In this document: positions 1 to 6,304 of the stretch, piece by piece
Layout of the letters: each line of letters opens with the position of its first letter
Position numbering within the stretch: position 1 is the first letter of the stretch
DNA from: JAUXLW01 sp964195005
GTDB taxonomy: Bacteria; Actinomycetota; Acidimicrobiia; Spongiisociales; SHLN01
Assembly: GCA_964195005.1 (NCBI GenBank)
Contig: CAXMOO010000103.1
Location: 1-9,454 of the forward strand
DNA length: 9,454 bases
Direction of reading: 5' to 3'
Translations under genes and position numbers: made by a program
The notes under the pieces: model-generated
The model's database searches: none
The model's input: only the letters and a program-made list of their open reading frames with translations
Told to the model about the DNA's origin: nothing

Positions 1-631
1 CGGTGACCGCTACAACCACGACCGATGTGGCCACTGTGACCCGGGTGGGGATACGACACCGCTTGATGAGCGCAAACGAGTTGAGCTCTCCTAGGCCGGT
101 CGATATCAAACCCACAAACAGGCCTCCAACGCCTGCAGCCAGCTGCCCTTCACGGTGGCGGCAAAGCTTGTAATCGAAAACCTCCCCATCACGCGCTACC
201 ACATGTCGCTCCTCGAAATCCTCCGTGAGGTTCTCTCCACGAGCGATGGAGGCGTCCTCCTCGGCATGGGGTTGGTGACGGATGAACGCCAGCGCGATCA
301 GCAACAATCCCAGTCCGAGAACGAGTTTGAGAGCCGTATCGGGTATCACGCCCGCCAGCAGAGAGCCGACAATCCCGGCCGGGGCAGCAAACAGAGCGAG
401 ACGGCCGGCCACAGTCCAGTCGATGGTTCGAGCCCGAGCGTGAGCTGTGACACCCGAGGTAAAACCAAACACTTCGGTGATGAGGGCGGTCCCGATGGCC
501 ACTTCAGGTGAGAGCCCGAAAACGATCAACATGAGCGGAGAAAAGAAGGTCGCCCCGCCGATCCCTGCGCCATTAGCAACTGCGGCGATGACGATCGCAA
601 TGGGAAACATGAACCAATAGGTGGCATCCAT
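1..631 (-). CDS. TauE/SafE-family membrane transporter, partial (C-terminus beyond window)
   Basis: Probable inner-membrane permease of the TauE/SafE (sulfite or organosulfonate exporter-like) family; the substrate cannot be read from sequence. I translated 210 codons by hand from an ATG at 631. Visible hydrophobic segments are roughly residues 8-22, 28-40, 43-60, 77-96 and 100-116, then a soluble charged loop (about 118-160) and further hydrophobic segments at 163-180 and 198-210. The early GAGIGGATFFSP stretch and the later GLGELNSF stretch followed by VTVATS are the glycine-rich paired repeats typical of this family. The loop between the two halves carries ARDGEVFDYKLCR, which I recall from prokaryotic members but cannot verify. 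The ATG overlaps the stop of the aroA-cmk fusion by one base (TGATG) and has no good Shine-Dalgarno, so translation is probably coupled to the gene before it. The end of the gene lies outside the window. Family assignment is fairly sure; sulfur specificity is not shown. Confidence 0.85.
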   Translation of the reverse strand, partial: MDATYWFMFPIAIVIAAVANGAGIGGATFFSPLMLIVFGLSPEVAIGTALITEVFGFTSGVTAHARARTIDWTVAGRLALFAAPAGIVGSLLAGVIPDTALKLVLGLGLLLIALAFIRHQPHAEEDASIARGENLTEDFEERHVVARDGEVFDYKLCRHREGQLAAGVGGLFVGLISTGLGELNSFALIKRCRIPTRVTVATSVVVVAVT

Positions 632-2544
632 CAGGAACCCCGACGGATAACTAGTTGAGCCACGAGGTCGACAACCTCCATTGCGGTGAGCTCCGAAGTG
701 TCGACCAGGCTGGCATCGTCGGCGGGTCGCAACGGCGACATCTTCCGGGTGGAATCAAAATGATCTCGTCGGGCGAGCTCTGCGGCGATGCGGGGGATCT
801 CCTCGTCTGCCAGGCCCATGTCCTTGACCCGGCGTGTCGCACGGATCTCGGGAAGGGCAGTCAGGTAGATCTTGGCCGGGCTGTCGGGGAACACAACGGT
901 GCCGATGTCGCGACCCTCCACTACCGCACCTTGGGGATGTTTCGCCACCCATTGGCGTTGCCAACCGACCAGTGCTCGCCGAACCGCAGGCAATGCTGAG
1001 ACTTCCGACACCGCGGCACCCACCTCGTCACTTCTCACCAGGGCTATGACATCCCGGCCACCAAGGAGGATGCTATCTGCAGTTACATCCATATCGAGAG
1101 CCTCGACCAGCGCGGCTACCTGCTCGGAGTCTCCCGGCTCGAGGCCGGCCTCGAGCACGGCCAGGGTTGCTGCCCGGTACATCGCTCCAGTCTCGAGGTG
1201 ACCGAAACCGAACCTCGCAGCAAGCAAACGGCTCACTGTGCTCTTGCCAACCCCTCCCGGGCCATCAATGGTTACCACCAAAGGCGTCTGCAGCTCATCC
1301 AACATCTCGAAGAACCCGGGCCAGGTCTTCGCAACCACCTGCGGCTCGGCTATCTCCACACCCGGGATTCGCAAGCCGGCCAATGCCAGCGCCATCGCTA
1401 TGCGATGATCGCCGTGGGCATCAATGGACGCCGGGCGCAGGTCGTTGCCGGAAACACTCAGATGGTCCTCCCCTGCTTCAACATCCGCTCCCAGCTTGCC
1501 CAACTCGGCTTCCAACGCAGCAATCCGATCAGATTCCTTGATCCGAAGGTTGCCAACGTTGGAAATCGCAGTCCGACCCTTGGCGAACACGCCGACCACG
1601 GCCAGGGCGAGCACCGCATCGGGGGCATCGTTCATGTCCACAGTCACACCTGCCAGCCTGGCGGGATGGCCCACAAGTTCGATTCGCCCGGCGGATTGTT
1701 CCACGTCGGCACCCATCGACTCGAGCACCGGCAGAAGCGCCAGGTCCGCTTGCACCGAATCATTGCCTATCGGCCCCACAGTCACGGTGCCACCACACAG
1801 CGTTGCCGCCACCAGGGGATACACCGCAGCCGATGCGTCACCCTCCACCTGATATGTCTGAGCCTGATATCCGCCGCTGGCCACGGCCAGAGTCGTGGGC
1901 CCTTCCCATTCGACGGTCGCCCCGAAAGCCCGCATGACCTCAATCGTCTGATCGATGTACGGCTTGGAAATGACGGAGCCGGTCAGTTCGAGGATCGTGT
2001 CCGTCTCCGCGCAAGGCGCCGTCAACAAAATGGCGGAGGCGAACTGGCTCGAACGGCCCGCCTCGAGAGTGGCCGCCCCTCCGCTCAATGCCGGACCATG
2101 GACGGCAACAGGAAAGGAATCTTCGTGACCGGCCACCTCAACGGCTGCTCCCAGCAAGTTCAGGGCCCGGGCCAGGTCCCCCACCGGCCGCCGGCGCAAC
2201 CTGCTGTTGCCGTCGATTGTGATGGTGCCCGACGCCAATGTCGCGGCGGCAGTTAGAAAGCGGGCGGTGGTTCCCGACCCTCTGGCGTCGATGACCGCCT
2301 CCTCTGCCGGAAACCGGCCCAAAGCTCCCTCGATCTCGAGGTCGTCGTCCCGCCATCCAACGGAGACGCCGAGTCTCTGCAGAGCGTCGACCATCGCTTC
2401 GGTGTCGTCAGCCCGCAGAGGCCCGACCAATCGGCTGGTTCCTTCCGCCAGGGCGGCCGCCACCAAAGCTCGATTGGTGATGCTCTTAGACCCGGGAAGC
2501 CGCACATCGGAAGCAATCGGGCCGCTGGGAGTTATCGGCCTCAA
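631..2544 (-). CDS. aroA-cmk: Bifunctional EPSP synthase / cytidylate kinase fusion
   Basis: A single 637-residue cytoplasmic chain with two enzymes. Residues 1 to about 418 are 3-phosphoshikimate 1-carboxyvinyltransferase (shikimate pathway): LPGSKSITNR at 16-25, SGTTARFL near 90-97, EGDASAA at 234-240, PDA with the catalytic-type Asp309, RIKESDR with Lys336, and GDHRIAMALA near 378-387. The Asp309-Lys336 spacing equals that of E. coli Asp313-Lys340. Residues about 421-637 are cytidylate kinase (CMP/dCMP phosphorylation): P-loop GPGGVGKST 428-436, TGAMYR 452-457, CMP-site EGRDIGTVVFP 543-553, and the lid RRD...R...SPL...ADDA from 592. Each half is about full length and keeps its motifs, so both are probably active. 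The start is TTG with a GAGG eight bases upstream that overlaps the rluB stop. It follows rluB by 10 nt and overlaps the next gene by 1 nt. AroA-Cmk fusions are known in other bacteria, including Burkholderiales. Confidence 0.96.
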   Translation of the reverse strand: MRPITPSGPIASDVRLPGSKSITNRALVAAALAEGTSRLVGPLRADDTEAMVDALQRLGVSVGWRDDDLEIEGALGRFPAEEAVIDARGSGTTARFLTAAATLASGTITIDGNSRLRRRPVGDLARALNLLGAAVEVAGHEDSFPVAVHGPALSGGAATLEAGRSSQFASAILLTAPCAETDTILELTGSVISKPYIDQTIEVMRAFGATVEWEGPTTLAVASGGYQAQTYQVEGDASAAVYPLVAATLCGGTVTVGPIGNDSVQADLALLPVLESMGADVEQSAGRIELVGHPARLAGVTVDMNDAPDAVLALAVVGVFAKGRTAISNVGNLRIKESDRIAALEAELGKLGADVEAGEDHLSVSGNDLRPASIDAHGDHRIAMALALAGLRIPGVEIAEPQVVAKTWPGFFEMLDELQTPLVVTIDGPGGVGKSTVSRLLAARFGFGHLETGAMYRAATLAVLEAGLEPGDSEQVAALVEALDMDVTADSILLGGRDVIALVRSDEVGAAVSEVSALPAVRRALVGWQRQWVAKHPQGAVVEGRDIGTVVFPDSPAKIYLTALPEIRATRRVKDMGLADEEIPRIAAELARRDHFDSTRKMSPLRPADDASLVDTSELTAMEVVDLVAQLVIRRGS

Positions 2545-2552
2545 GTGTCCAG

Positions 2553-2556
2553 CCTC
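2553..2556 (-). promoter_or_regulatory. Shine-Dalgarno for aroA-cmk TTG start
   Basis: On the minus strand a GAGG lies exactly eight bases before the TTG at 2544 and partly overlaps the TGA stop of rluB. An ATG inside the same stretch (2559-2557) is in a different frame and runs into a stop after five codons. The placement supports the TTG as the true start and suggests that ribosomes finishing rluB restart here. Confidence 0.7.
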
Positions 2557-3271
2557 ATTCCTCAGTTGCCGCTGCGTAAAGGGAGCGTACCTCTAGCACC
2601 AGCAACTTCCGCCACTCGCCAGGCTGGAGCCGGCGGTCCGACAATGGTCCGATAGCTGTTCGAACCAGACGGCGGACGGGATGGCCAACAGCTTCCATCA
2701 TCCGACGAATCTCTCGTTTGCGGCCCTCACCCAGACTCAGTTGCAAGAGGGTTCCGGTTTTTTCGACACGCACAACTCTGGCAGACGAGGCGCGGGCGGG
2801 ACCGTCCTCGAGCTCTACGCCTTCGGTGAGGCGACGCAGGGCCTTGTTGCCGACGGAGCCTTCGACGTCGACCAAATAGGTCTTGGTGACGCCAAAACGC
2901 GGATGAGTGAGTCGCTCGGTGAGGTCTCCATCGTTCGTCAAGAGCAGCAGGCCCTCGCTGTCCACGTCGAGACGACCAACCGGATACACTCGGGTCTCTC
3001 CCGGCACCGCCCCAACGACGGTGGGACGCCCCTGCGGATCAGACGAGGTGCTCACCATTCCTACTGGCTTGTAGAGCAGGTAGTAGACCAGCTGCGGGTT
3101 CACCGGCAGCGGAATCCCATCGATGGCCACTCGGGCCGTCGCAGTGTCGACCTTCTCGCCCAGATGGGCCGGACGCCCGTCTACTGTGACGCGGCCCTCA
3201 CGAATCAAATCCTCTGCCGCCCGTCGCGAGGCAATGCCGGCGTGGGCGATGAGTTTTTGCAGTCGCTCTAC
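2555..3271 (-). CDS. rluB: 23S rRNA pseudouridine synthase, RluB/RsuA family (unusual start)
   Basis: Converts a uridine of 23S rRNA to pseudouridine during large-subunit maturation (role known from the RsuA/RluB/RluE/RluF family; E. coli RluB modifies U2605). If read from 3271 it is 238 residues: an S4 RNA-binding domain at about 1-60 (ERLQKLIAHAGIASRRAAED, then REGRVTVDG), then the synthase domain with KPVGMVST, catalytic-loop GRLDVDSEGLLLLTNDG (Asp102), KTYLVDVEG, and the C-terminal GEGRKREIRRM and GHPV motifs. The catalytic domain is intact. The first standard start codon in frame is a TTG at 3208, which would remove 21 S4 residues. The homologous region begins at 3271 with GTA, seven bases after a GGAGAGG, and this codon overlaps the scpB TAG stop. 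The upstream frame is closed by a stop at 3334. I give the 3271 boundary on homology and ribosome-site spacing; product sure, start not. Confidence 0.88.
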   Translation of the reverse strand, partial: VERLQKLIAHAGIASRRAAEDLIREGRVTVDGRPAHLGEKVDTATARVAIDGIPLPVNPQLVYYLLYKPVGMVSTSSDPQGRPTVVGAVPGETRVYPVGRLDVDSEGLLLLTNDGDLTERLTHPRFGVTKTYLVDVEGSVGNKALRRLTEGVELEDGPARASSARVVRVEKTGTLLQLSLGEGRKREIRRMMEAVGHPVRRLVRTAIGPLSDRRLQPGEWRKLLVLEVRSLYAAATEE

Positions 3272-3855
3272 GACTCGCCCTCTCCGGAACCATTCGCCGC
3301 CCCCTCGGGTCGGAAGGGACGCTCGAGGGCTTCAACCACCTGCGCAGGGGGAACATGATCGGCCAGAGGCGGCAAATCACCGAGTTCGTTGATCCCCACC
3401 TTTTCCACGAAAAGCTCCGTCGTCCCATAGAGGATGGGGCTGCCGGGCCCCGGGGCAGTCCCGATCTCTCCAACAAACCCGAGGCGTTCAAGAGTATGCA
3501 ATGAGCGTTCGGAGTCGACCCCCCGAATCTCACTCACCTGGCCTCTGGTCACCGGTTGGCGATATGCCACCACGGCCAGCGTTTCGAGAGCAGCCTGCGA
3601 CAATCGCGTGGCGGCCGGGCTGATTGCGAACTGCTCCAGGTAAGGGCGGACGTCGGGATGGCTGCTGAGGCGCCAGCCCCCTCCGGCTTCCCGCAGTACC
3701 AGGCCCGAGGTTCGTTCCTCGAGCTCTGCGGCCATTGACTCCAGCTCGGCTCTAATCTCCTCGATTGGTCGCTCCAGCACTTGCGCCAGTTCCTCAGTCG
3801 GAACCGGGCGCTCAGCTACAAACAGGATTGCCTCGATGACGGATCTCGTGTTCAT
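3268..3855 (-). CDS. scpB: Segregation and condensation protein B
   Basis: ScpB is the kite (tandem winged-helix) subunit that dimerises and binds the middle of ScpA in the SMC-ScpAB complex, which compacts and separates replicated chromosomes. The 195-residue product starts MNTRSVIEAILFVAERPVP, the usual N-terminus, and has the strongly conserved SQAALETLAVVAYRQPVTRGQVSEIRG region around 86-112 and a second winged helix ending TTELFVEKVGINELGDLPPL near 145-164. I chose the ATG at 3855, one base after the scpA stop and behind a GGGAG, rather than upstream in-frame codons that would add 24 non-homologous residues inside scpA. The acidic, glycine-rich tail (about 183-195) is low in complexity. 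Its TAG stop overlaps the proposed first codon of rluB. Length is normal for the family. Confidence 0.96.
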   Translation of the reverse strand: MNTRSVIEAILFVAERPVPTEELAQVLERPIEEIRAELESMAAELEERTSGLVLREAGGGWRLSSHPDVRPYLEQFAISPAATRLSQAALETLAVVAYRQPVTRGQVSEIRGVDSERSLHTLERLGFVGEIGTAPGPGSPILYGTTELFVEKVGINELGDLPPLADHVPPAQVVEALERPFRPEGAANGSGEGES

Positions 3856-3856
3856 G

Positions 3857-4615
3857 TCACTCCCATTCGCTGCGTATATCCACAATGTCGCCGTCGGGCT
3901 GAGAAACCACCGTGATCGGCGCATCACGATGATCCTGGTCGACCTTCACGATCCCCCACCGGGCCAACTCGAGGAGAGCCAGAAAGTACGCCGCAACCTC
4001 CACGACCCTCGTGCAATGGGCAATCAAGCCGTCGAAATCAGACTCAATATCTGCAACTATCTTGGCCCTGAGGACGGCCATTGCTTCGGGCACAGACGGT
4101 AGGTCAAGATCGAAGTGGTCCAGGTCCGGCTCTTGATTCCTGGCAAAGGTTCGTGCGGCGAGGCGGGCGAGGCCGTCGGGGCTAATGCCCAAATGGACAT
4201 CCGGTGGCGGCAACTCAACCTTGAAATCGAGGCCGGCGCTCCTGGACACATAGCGGGACTCGCCCGCCAGACGATGCGCCAGCACCGCGGCCACGTCCTT
4301 GAAGGTGGCGCATGCCAGCAGCCGGGCCAGGAGGCGATCTCGCTCTTCGAATAGCGCAAGCTCCTCATCGAGATCGATCTCCGCATCGTCCGGGAGGAGG
4401 AAACGAGCCTTGAGCTGGATAAGGGTTGCGGCGATGAGCAGGAACTCGCTCGTCACCTCCATATCCACCTCCTGGAGACCTTCGAGATGAGACAGGTATT
4501 CGGATACGAGCTCAGTGAGGCTGAGGTGGGTGATGTCGACCTGATGTTGGGTAATCAGCTGCAGAAGCAGATCAAGGGGGCCCTCAAAAACGGCGGTTTT
4601 GACCTCGTAGCTCAT
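3857..4615 (-). CDS. scpA: Segregation and condensation protein A (kleisin)
   Basis: ScpA is the kleisin that bridges the two SMC heads and carries the ScpB dimer in bacterial condensin. The 252-residue product has the N-terminal helical domain that contacts the SMC neck (FEGPLDLLLQLI at 10-21, VDITHLSLTELVSEYL at 26-41, then FLLIAATLIQLKARFLLP at 58-75), an acidic, variable middle (77-92, about 135-175), and a C-terminal winged helix (about 177-228) including FLALLELARWG, which contacts the SMC cap. All family landmarks are present and length is typical. The ATG overlaps the stop of the HD-domain gene as ATGA, with no clear Shine-Dalgarno, so coupling is likely; scpB follows after one base. 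An SMC gene is not in the window. Confidence 0.97.
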   Translation of the reverse strand: MSYEVKTAVFEGPLDLLLQLITQHQVDITHLSLTELVSEYLSHLEGLQEVDMEVTSEFLLIAATLIQLKARFLLPDDAEIDLDEELALFEERDRLLARLLACATFKDVAAVLAHRLAGESRYVSRSAGLDFKVELPPPDVHLGISPDGLARLAARTFARNQEPDLDHFDLDLPSVPEAMAVLRAKIVADIESDFDGLIAHCTRVVEVAAYFLALLELARWGIVKVDQDHRDAPITVVSQPDGDIVDIRSEWE

Positions 4616-5154
4616 TGGTGAGAGCCATCGTATTGGTTGTCTACGGGGCCTCGATGGCTTTCGCCGTCGGCCGCCTTGAGCACCAGCCAGTCCTCGAGAG
4701 CGATCTGATCCGGCCGCTCGTCATCCTGGTGCCTGGCAAACTCCACAACCATCGGCTCCGCACCGGCCGCGGCGAGCTCGTCGGCTCCGATCCGGGCATG
4801 ATCCAGGTAGGCAGCCCAGCGTTGTGGAGGCGAAATCCGCAATAGAGAGCTCAAAGTGGCCAACGTGCGGCCGGTGACGCCAAGGCGGGAGTGACGCTTG
4901 CCACAGTCGTGCAATAGCGAGGCCCGTGCGAGATCGCGGCGACCGGGGGCCGTCGCCAGGGCATAACGAGCAGCCTCCAGCGCGTGGCGTTGATCCATCA
5001 CCGGCTGAGCCCAGAACAGTTCCGCCAACCTGCCGTCGGCCAGGCCGGCCACCTCAGACTCCTCGCGCGGCCCGAGGGGACGAGCCCGGCTTGAATCCCA
5101 CGCCCGGCGAGCCAGATGGAGTAGGTGGCGGGATCTCCAGGAATGCTTGGTCAT
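4612..5154 (-). CDS. HD-domain protein, putative metal-dependent phosphohydrolase
   Basis: A 180-residue soluble protein with an HD-superfamily metal site: His57 in DQRHALEAARYAL, the paired His82-Asp83 in LLHDCGK, then His119 in LDHARIG and His142 in FARHQ, with Asp163 a possible final ligand. Such proteins hydrolyse phosphate esters, often of nucleotides, but the substrate is unknown here and no partner domain is present. The N-terminal 50 residues are rich in Arg and Trp and match nothing I recognise. The start is an ATG overlapping the protease stop (ATGA), and the end overlaps scpA the same way. In several phyla trpS lies between a similar M50 protease and scpA; here the HD protein fills that slot. 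No signal peptide or membrane segment is seen. HD call fairly sure; function open. Confidence 0.85.
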   Translation of the reverse strand: MTKHSWRSRHLLHLARRAWDSSRARPLGPREESEVAGLADGRLAELFWAQPVMDQRHALEAARYALATAPGRRDLARASLLHDCGKRHSRLGVTGRTLATLSSLLRISPPQRWAAYLDHARIGADELAAAGAEPMVVEFARHQDDERPDQIALEDWLVLKAADGESHRGPVDNQYDGSHQ

Positions 5155-5780
5155 GGAACGATGATTCTAAGAATCCATCTCGTGACATCGGTCAAGAAGC
5201 TCAGCGAGCCGGGGAAGAGAAAGAGCAGCGCAAACAGCAGGATGAAGCCGTATTGCTGGGACTGCCAATAGATCTGTTGTGCCCTCGGGGGAAGTATCAA
5301 GGGCAGCAGGCGGCTGCCGTCGAGCGGCGGGATGGGGAGCATGTTGAAGACCGCCAGAAACACGTTGATCAGGATCAGCAGCTCAACTATCTCCTCGGGG
5401 ACACCCGACAGGCTGGGCCAGACGACGCGAGCCAAAACCGCCGCCAACACGAGGTTGGACGCCGGGCCGCCTAGCGCCGTAACCGCCATGTGAGCCGTCG
5501 GATTGGAGAAACGGCCCGGGTTGACCGGAACTGGCTTGGCCCAGCCAAATAGCGGCCCCCCTGACAGCGCCATTAGCCCGGGGAGGATCACCGACCCGAA
5601 GGGGTCCACGTGCGCGATCGGGTTTAGCGTCAACCGGCCCGCGTCCCGGGCGGTGGGGTCGCCCAACTTGTTGGCGATGAAGCCGTGAGCCACCTCATGA
5701 AACATTACCGAGGGAATCAGAATCGCGATGAAGACGACGGCCTGGATGAACGGCGCATCGGTAAAGCTGAGGTCGGGCAC
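5151..5780 (-). CDS. Site-2 protease family (peptidase M50) membrane metalloprotease
   Basis: A polytopic membrane zinc protease of the short M50 type, without PDZ or CBS domains. In the 209-residue product the first membrane helix holds the HExxH site (His28, Glu29, His32 in FHEVAHGFIA), followed by the family motif NPIAHVDPFGS (53-63) and the third zinc ligand Asp154 in NMLPIPPLDGSR. Hydrophobic segments lie near 11-32, 64-73, 98-120, 131-149 and 176-194. Members of this group cut substrates within membranes, but the target is unknown. The only start in the open frame is GTG at 5780, because a TAG closes the frame four codons upstream. No Shine-Dalgarno precedes it, and a TAGCCT lies six bases upstream, which suggests a leaderless transcript. 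The stop overlaps the HD-domain gene by ATGA. It is the first gene of the left operon. Confidence 0.93.
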   Translation of the reverse strand: MPDLSFTDAPFIQAVVFIAILIPSVMFHEVAHGFIANKLGDPTARDAGRLTLNPIAHVDPFGSVILPGLMALSGGPLFGWAKPVPVNPGRFSNPTAHMAVTALGGPASNLVLAAVLARVVWPSLSGVPEEIVELLILINVFLAVFNMLPIPPLDGSRLLPLILPPRAQQIYWQSQQYGFILLFALLFLFPGSLSFLTDVTRWILRIIVP

Positions 5781-5786
5781 TGCGGC

Positions 5787-5792
5787 AGGCTA
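5787..5792 (-). promoter_or_regulatory. Possible -10 element of a leaderless promoter for the M50 protease operon
   Basis: On the minus strand TAGCCT fits the actinobacterial -10 pattern TANNNT and ends six bases before the GTG start at 5780. That spacing would put the transcription start on the first base of the start codon, as in leaderless mRNAs. The missing Shine-Dalgarno agrees with this. No convincing -35 is seen about 17-18 bases upstream, and a TANNNT match is easy to find by chance. Confidence 0.35.
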
Positions 5793-5804
5793 GTGGACGG
5801 TCGT

Positions 5805-5840
5805 GAAAATAACGCCCGCGTACCTCCGAGGCCTCGGCGT
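5805..5840 (-). terminator. Possible terminator or inverted repeat downstream of the zinc-finger gene
   Basis: In minus-strand direction ACGCC (5840-5836) can pair with GGCGT (5816-5812), enclosing a perfect 12-base palindrome CCGAGGCCTCGG (5837-5826, sharing two bases with the outer stem), and is followed by TTATTTTC (5812-5805). It sits about 110 bases after the stop of the DksA/TraR-like gene and just before the protease gene, so it could end the right-hand transcript. The outer and inner stems cannot both form fully, the T tract is interrupted, and the AT-rich tail could instead belong to a promoter. Confidence 0.3.
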
Positions 5841-5953
5841 CACCTGGCAATGACCTCTGACGAAGGCGCACTTGACCCGTGCTTCGAGGAAGAGGTCGCA
5901 GCCAGGGGCGTTGAGGGCCGGAGAGATGTGGTGTCTATTTGTGCGACGGACCA

Positions 5954-6304
5954 CTAGGCGGTGCGGCGGCTCTTGCAGTCGACGCAGTAGCGGGAGGTCG
6001 GACGCCCTTCCATACGGGCGGCACCGATCTGCTTACCACATGACTCACAAACCCCGTAAGTGCCGGCATCGAGTTTCGCGACGGCAGCATCCACATCGTC
6101 GAGCTGAGCCTTGAGTGTCTCCACCAGACCTAAAACCTCGGTGCGCTCTGAAGTCACGGCCGCAGCGTCGGCAAAGCCCTCGCCAAAATCCAGGTCGGGG
6201 CGCAGGTCACCGTTCTCGTCCGAGCCGAGCTCGTTGAGCTGATGAACCAGCTTGTCACGTTCATCGCTCATTAATTTTCGGATGTTGTCGGCGTCGATAG
6301 TCAT
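5954..6304 (-). CDS. DksA/TraR-family C4 zinc-finger protein
   Basis: A 116-residue protein with an N-terminal coiled-coil hairpin (about 5-80) and a C-terminal four-cysteine zinc finger: Cys86, Cys89, Cys107, Cys110 (CxxC-x17-CxxC) in YGVCESCGKQIG and RYCVDC. This is the DksA/TraR layout; family members bind in the secondary channel of RNA polymerase and alter initiation, in some species with ppGpp. At the tip of the hairpin E. coli DksA has DxxDxA; here the matching stretch is GFADAA (43-48), which keeps Asp46 and Ala48 but has Gly43 in place of the first Asp. Whether it acts like DksA is therefore open. The ATG overlaps the xerD stop (ATGA), with an AAGAGG a few bases upstream. A 173-nt gap follows before the protease gene. 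Confidence 0.9.
   Translation of the reverse strand: MTIDADNIRKLMSDERDKLVHQLNELGSDENGDLRPDLDFGEGFADAAAVTSERTEVLGLVETLKAQLDDVDAAVAKLDAGTYGVCESCGKQIGAARMEGRPTSRYCVDCKSRRTA

Noticed and set aside
1198..2256. A 352-codon open frame on the plus strand opposite aroA
   Set aside because: It lies wholly antisense to a gene with every EPSP synthase motif, its translation is rich in Arg, His, Gln and Pro with no recognisable domain, and long antisense frames are common in GC-rich DNA.
2681..3358. A 225-codon plus-strand open frame opposite rluB
   Set aside because: It is antisense to the pseudouridine synthase and has no recognisable motif; composition alone explains it.
3198..3533. Third minus-strand frame across scpB and rluB beginning near 3533
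   Set aside because: It overlaps conserved scpB coding in a different frame with no domain; only its internal ATG at 3293 matters, as a possible rluB start if one base is wrongly present downstream.
3856..3927. 24-residue N-terminal extension of scpB
   Set aside because: It lies inside scpA, is not homologous to ScpB, and the ATG at 3855 gives the normal ScpB N-terminus right after the scpA stop.
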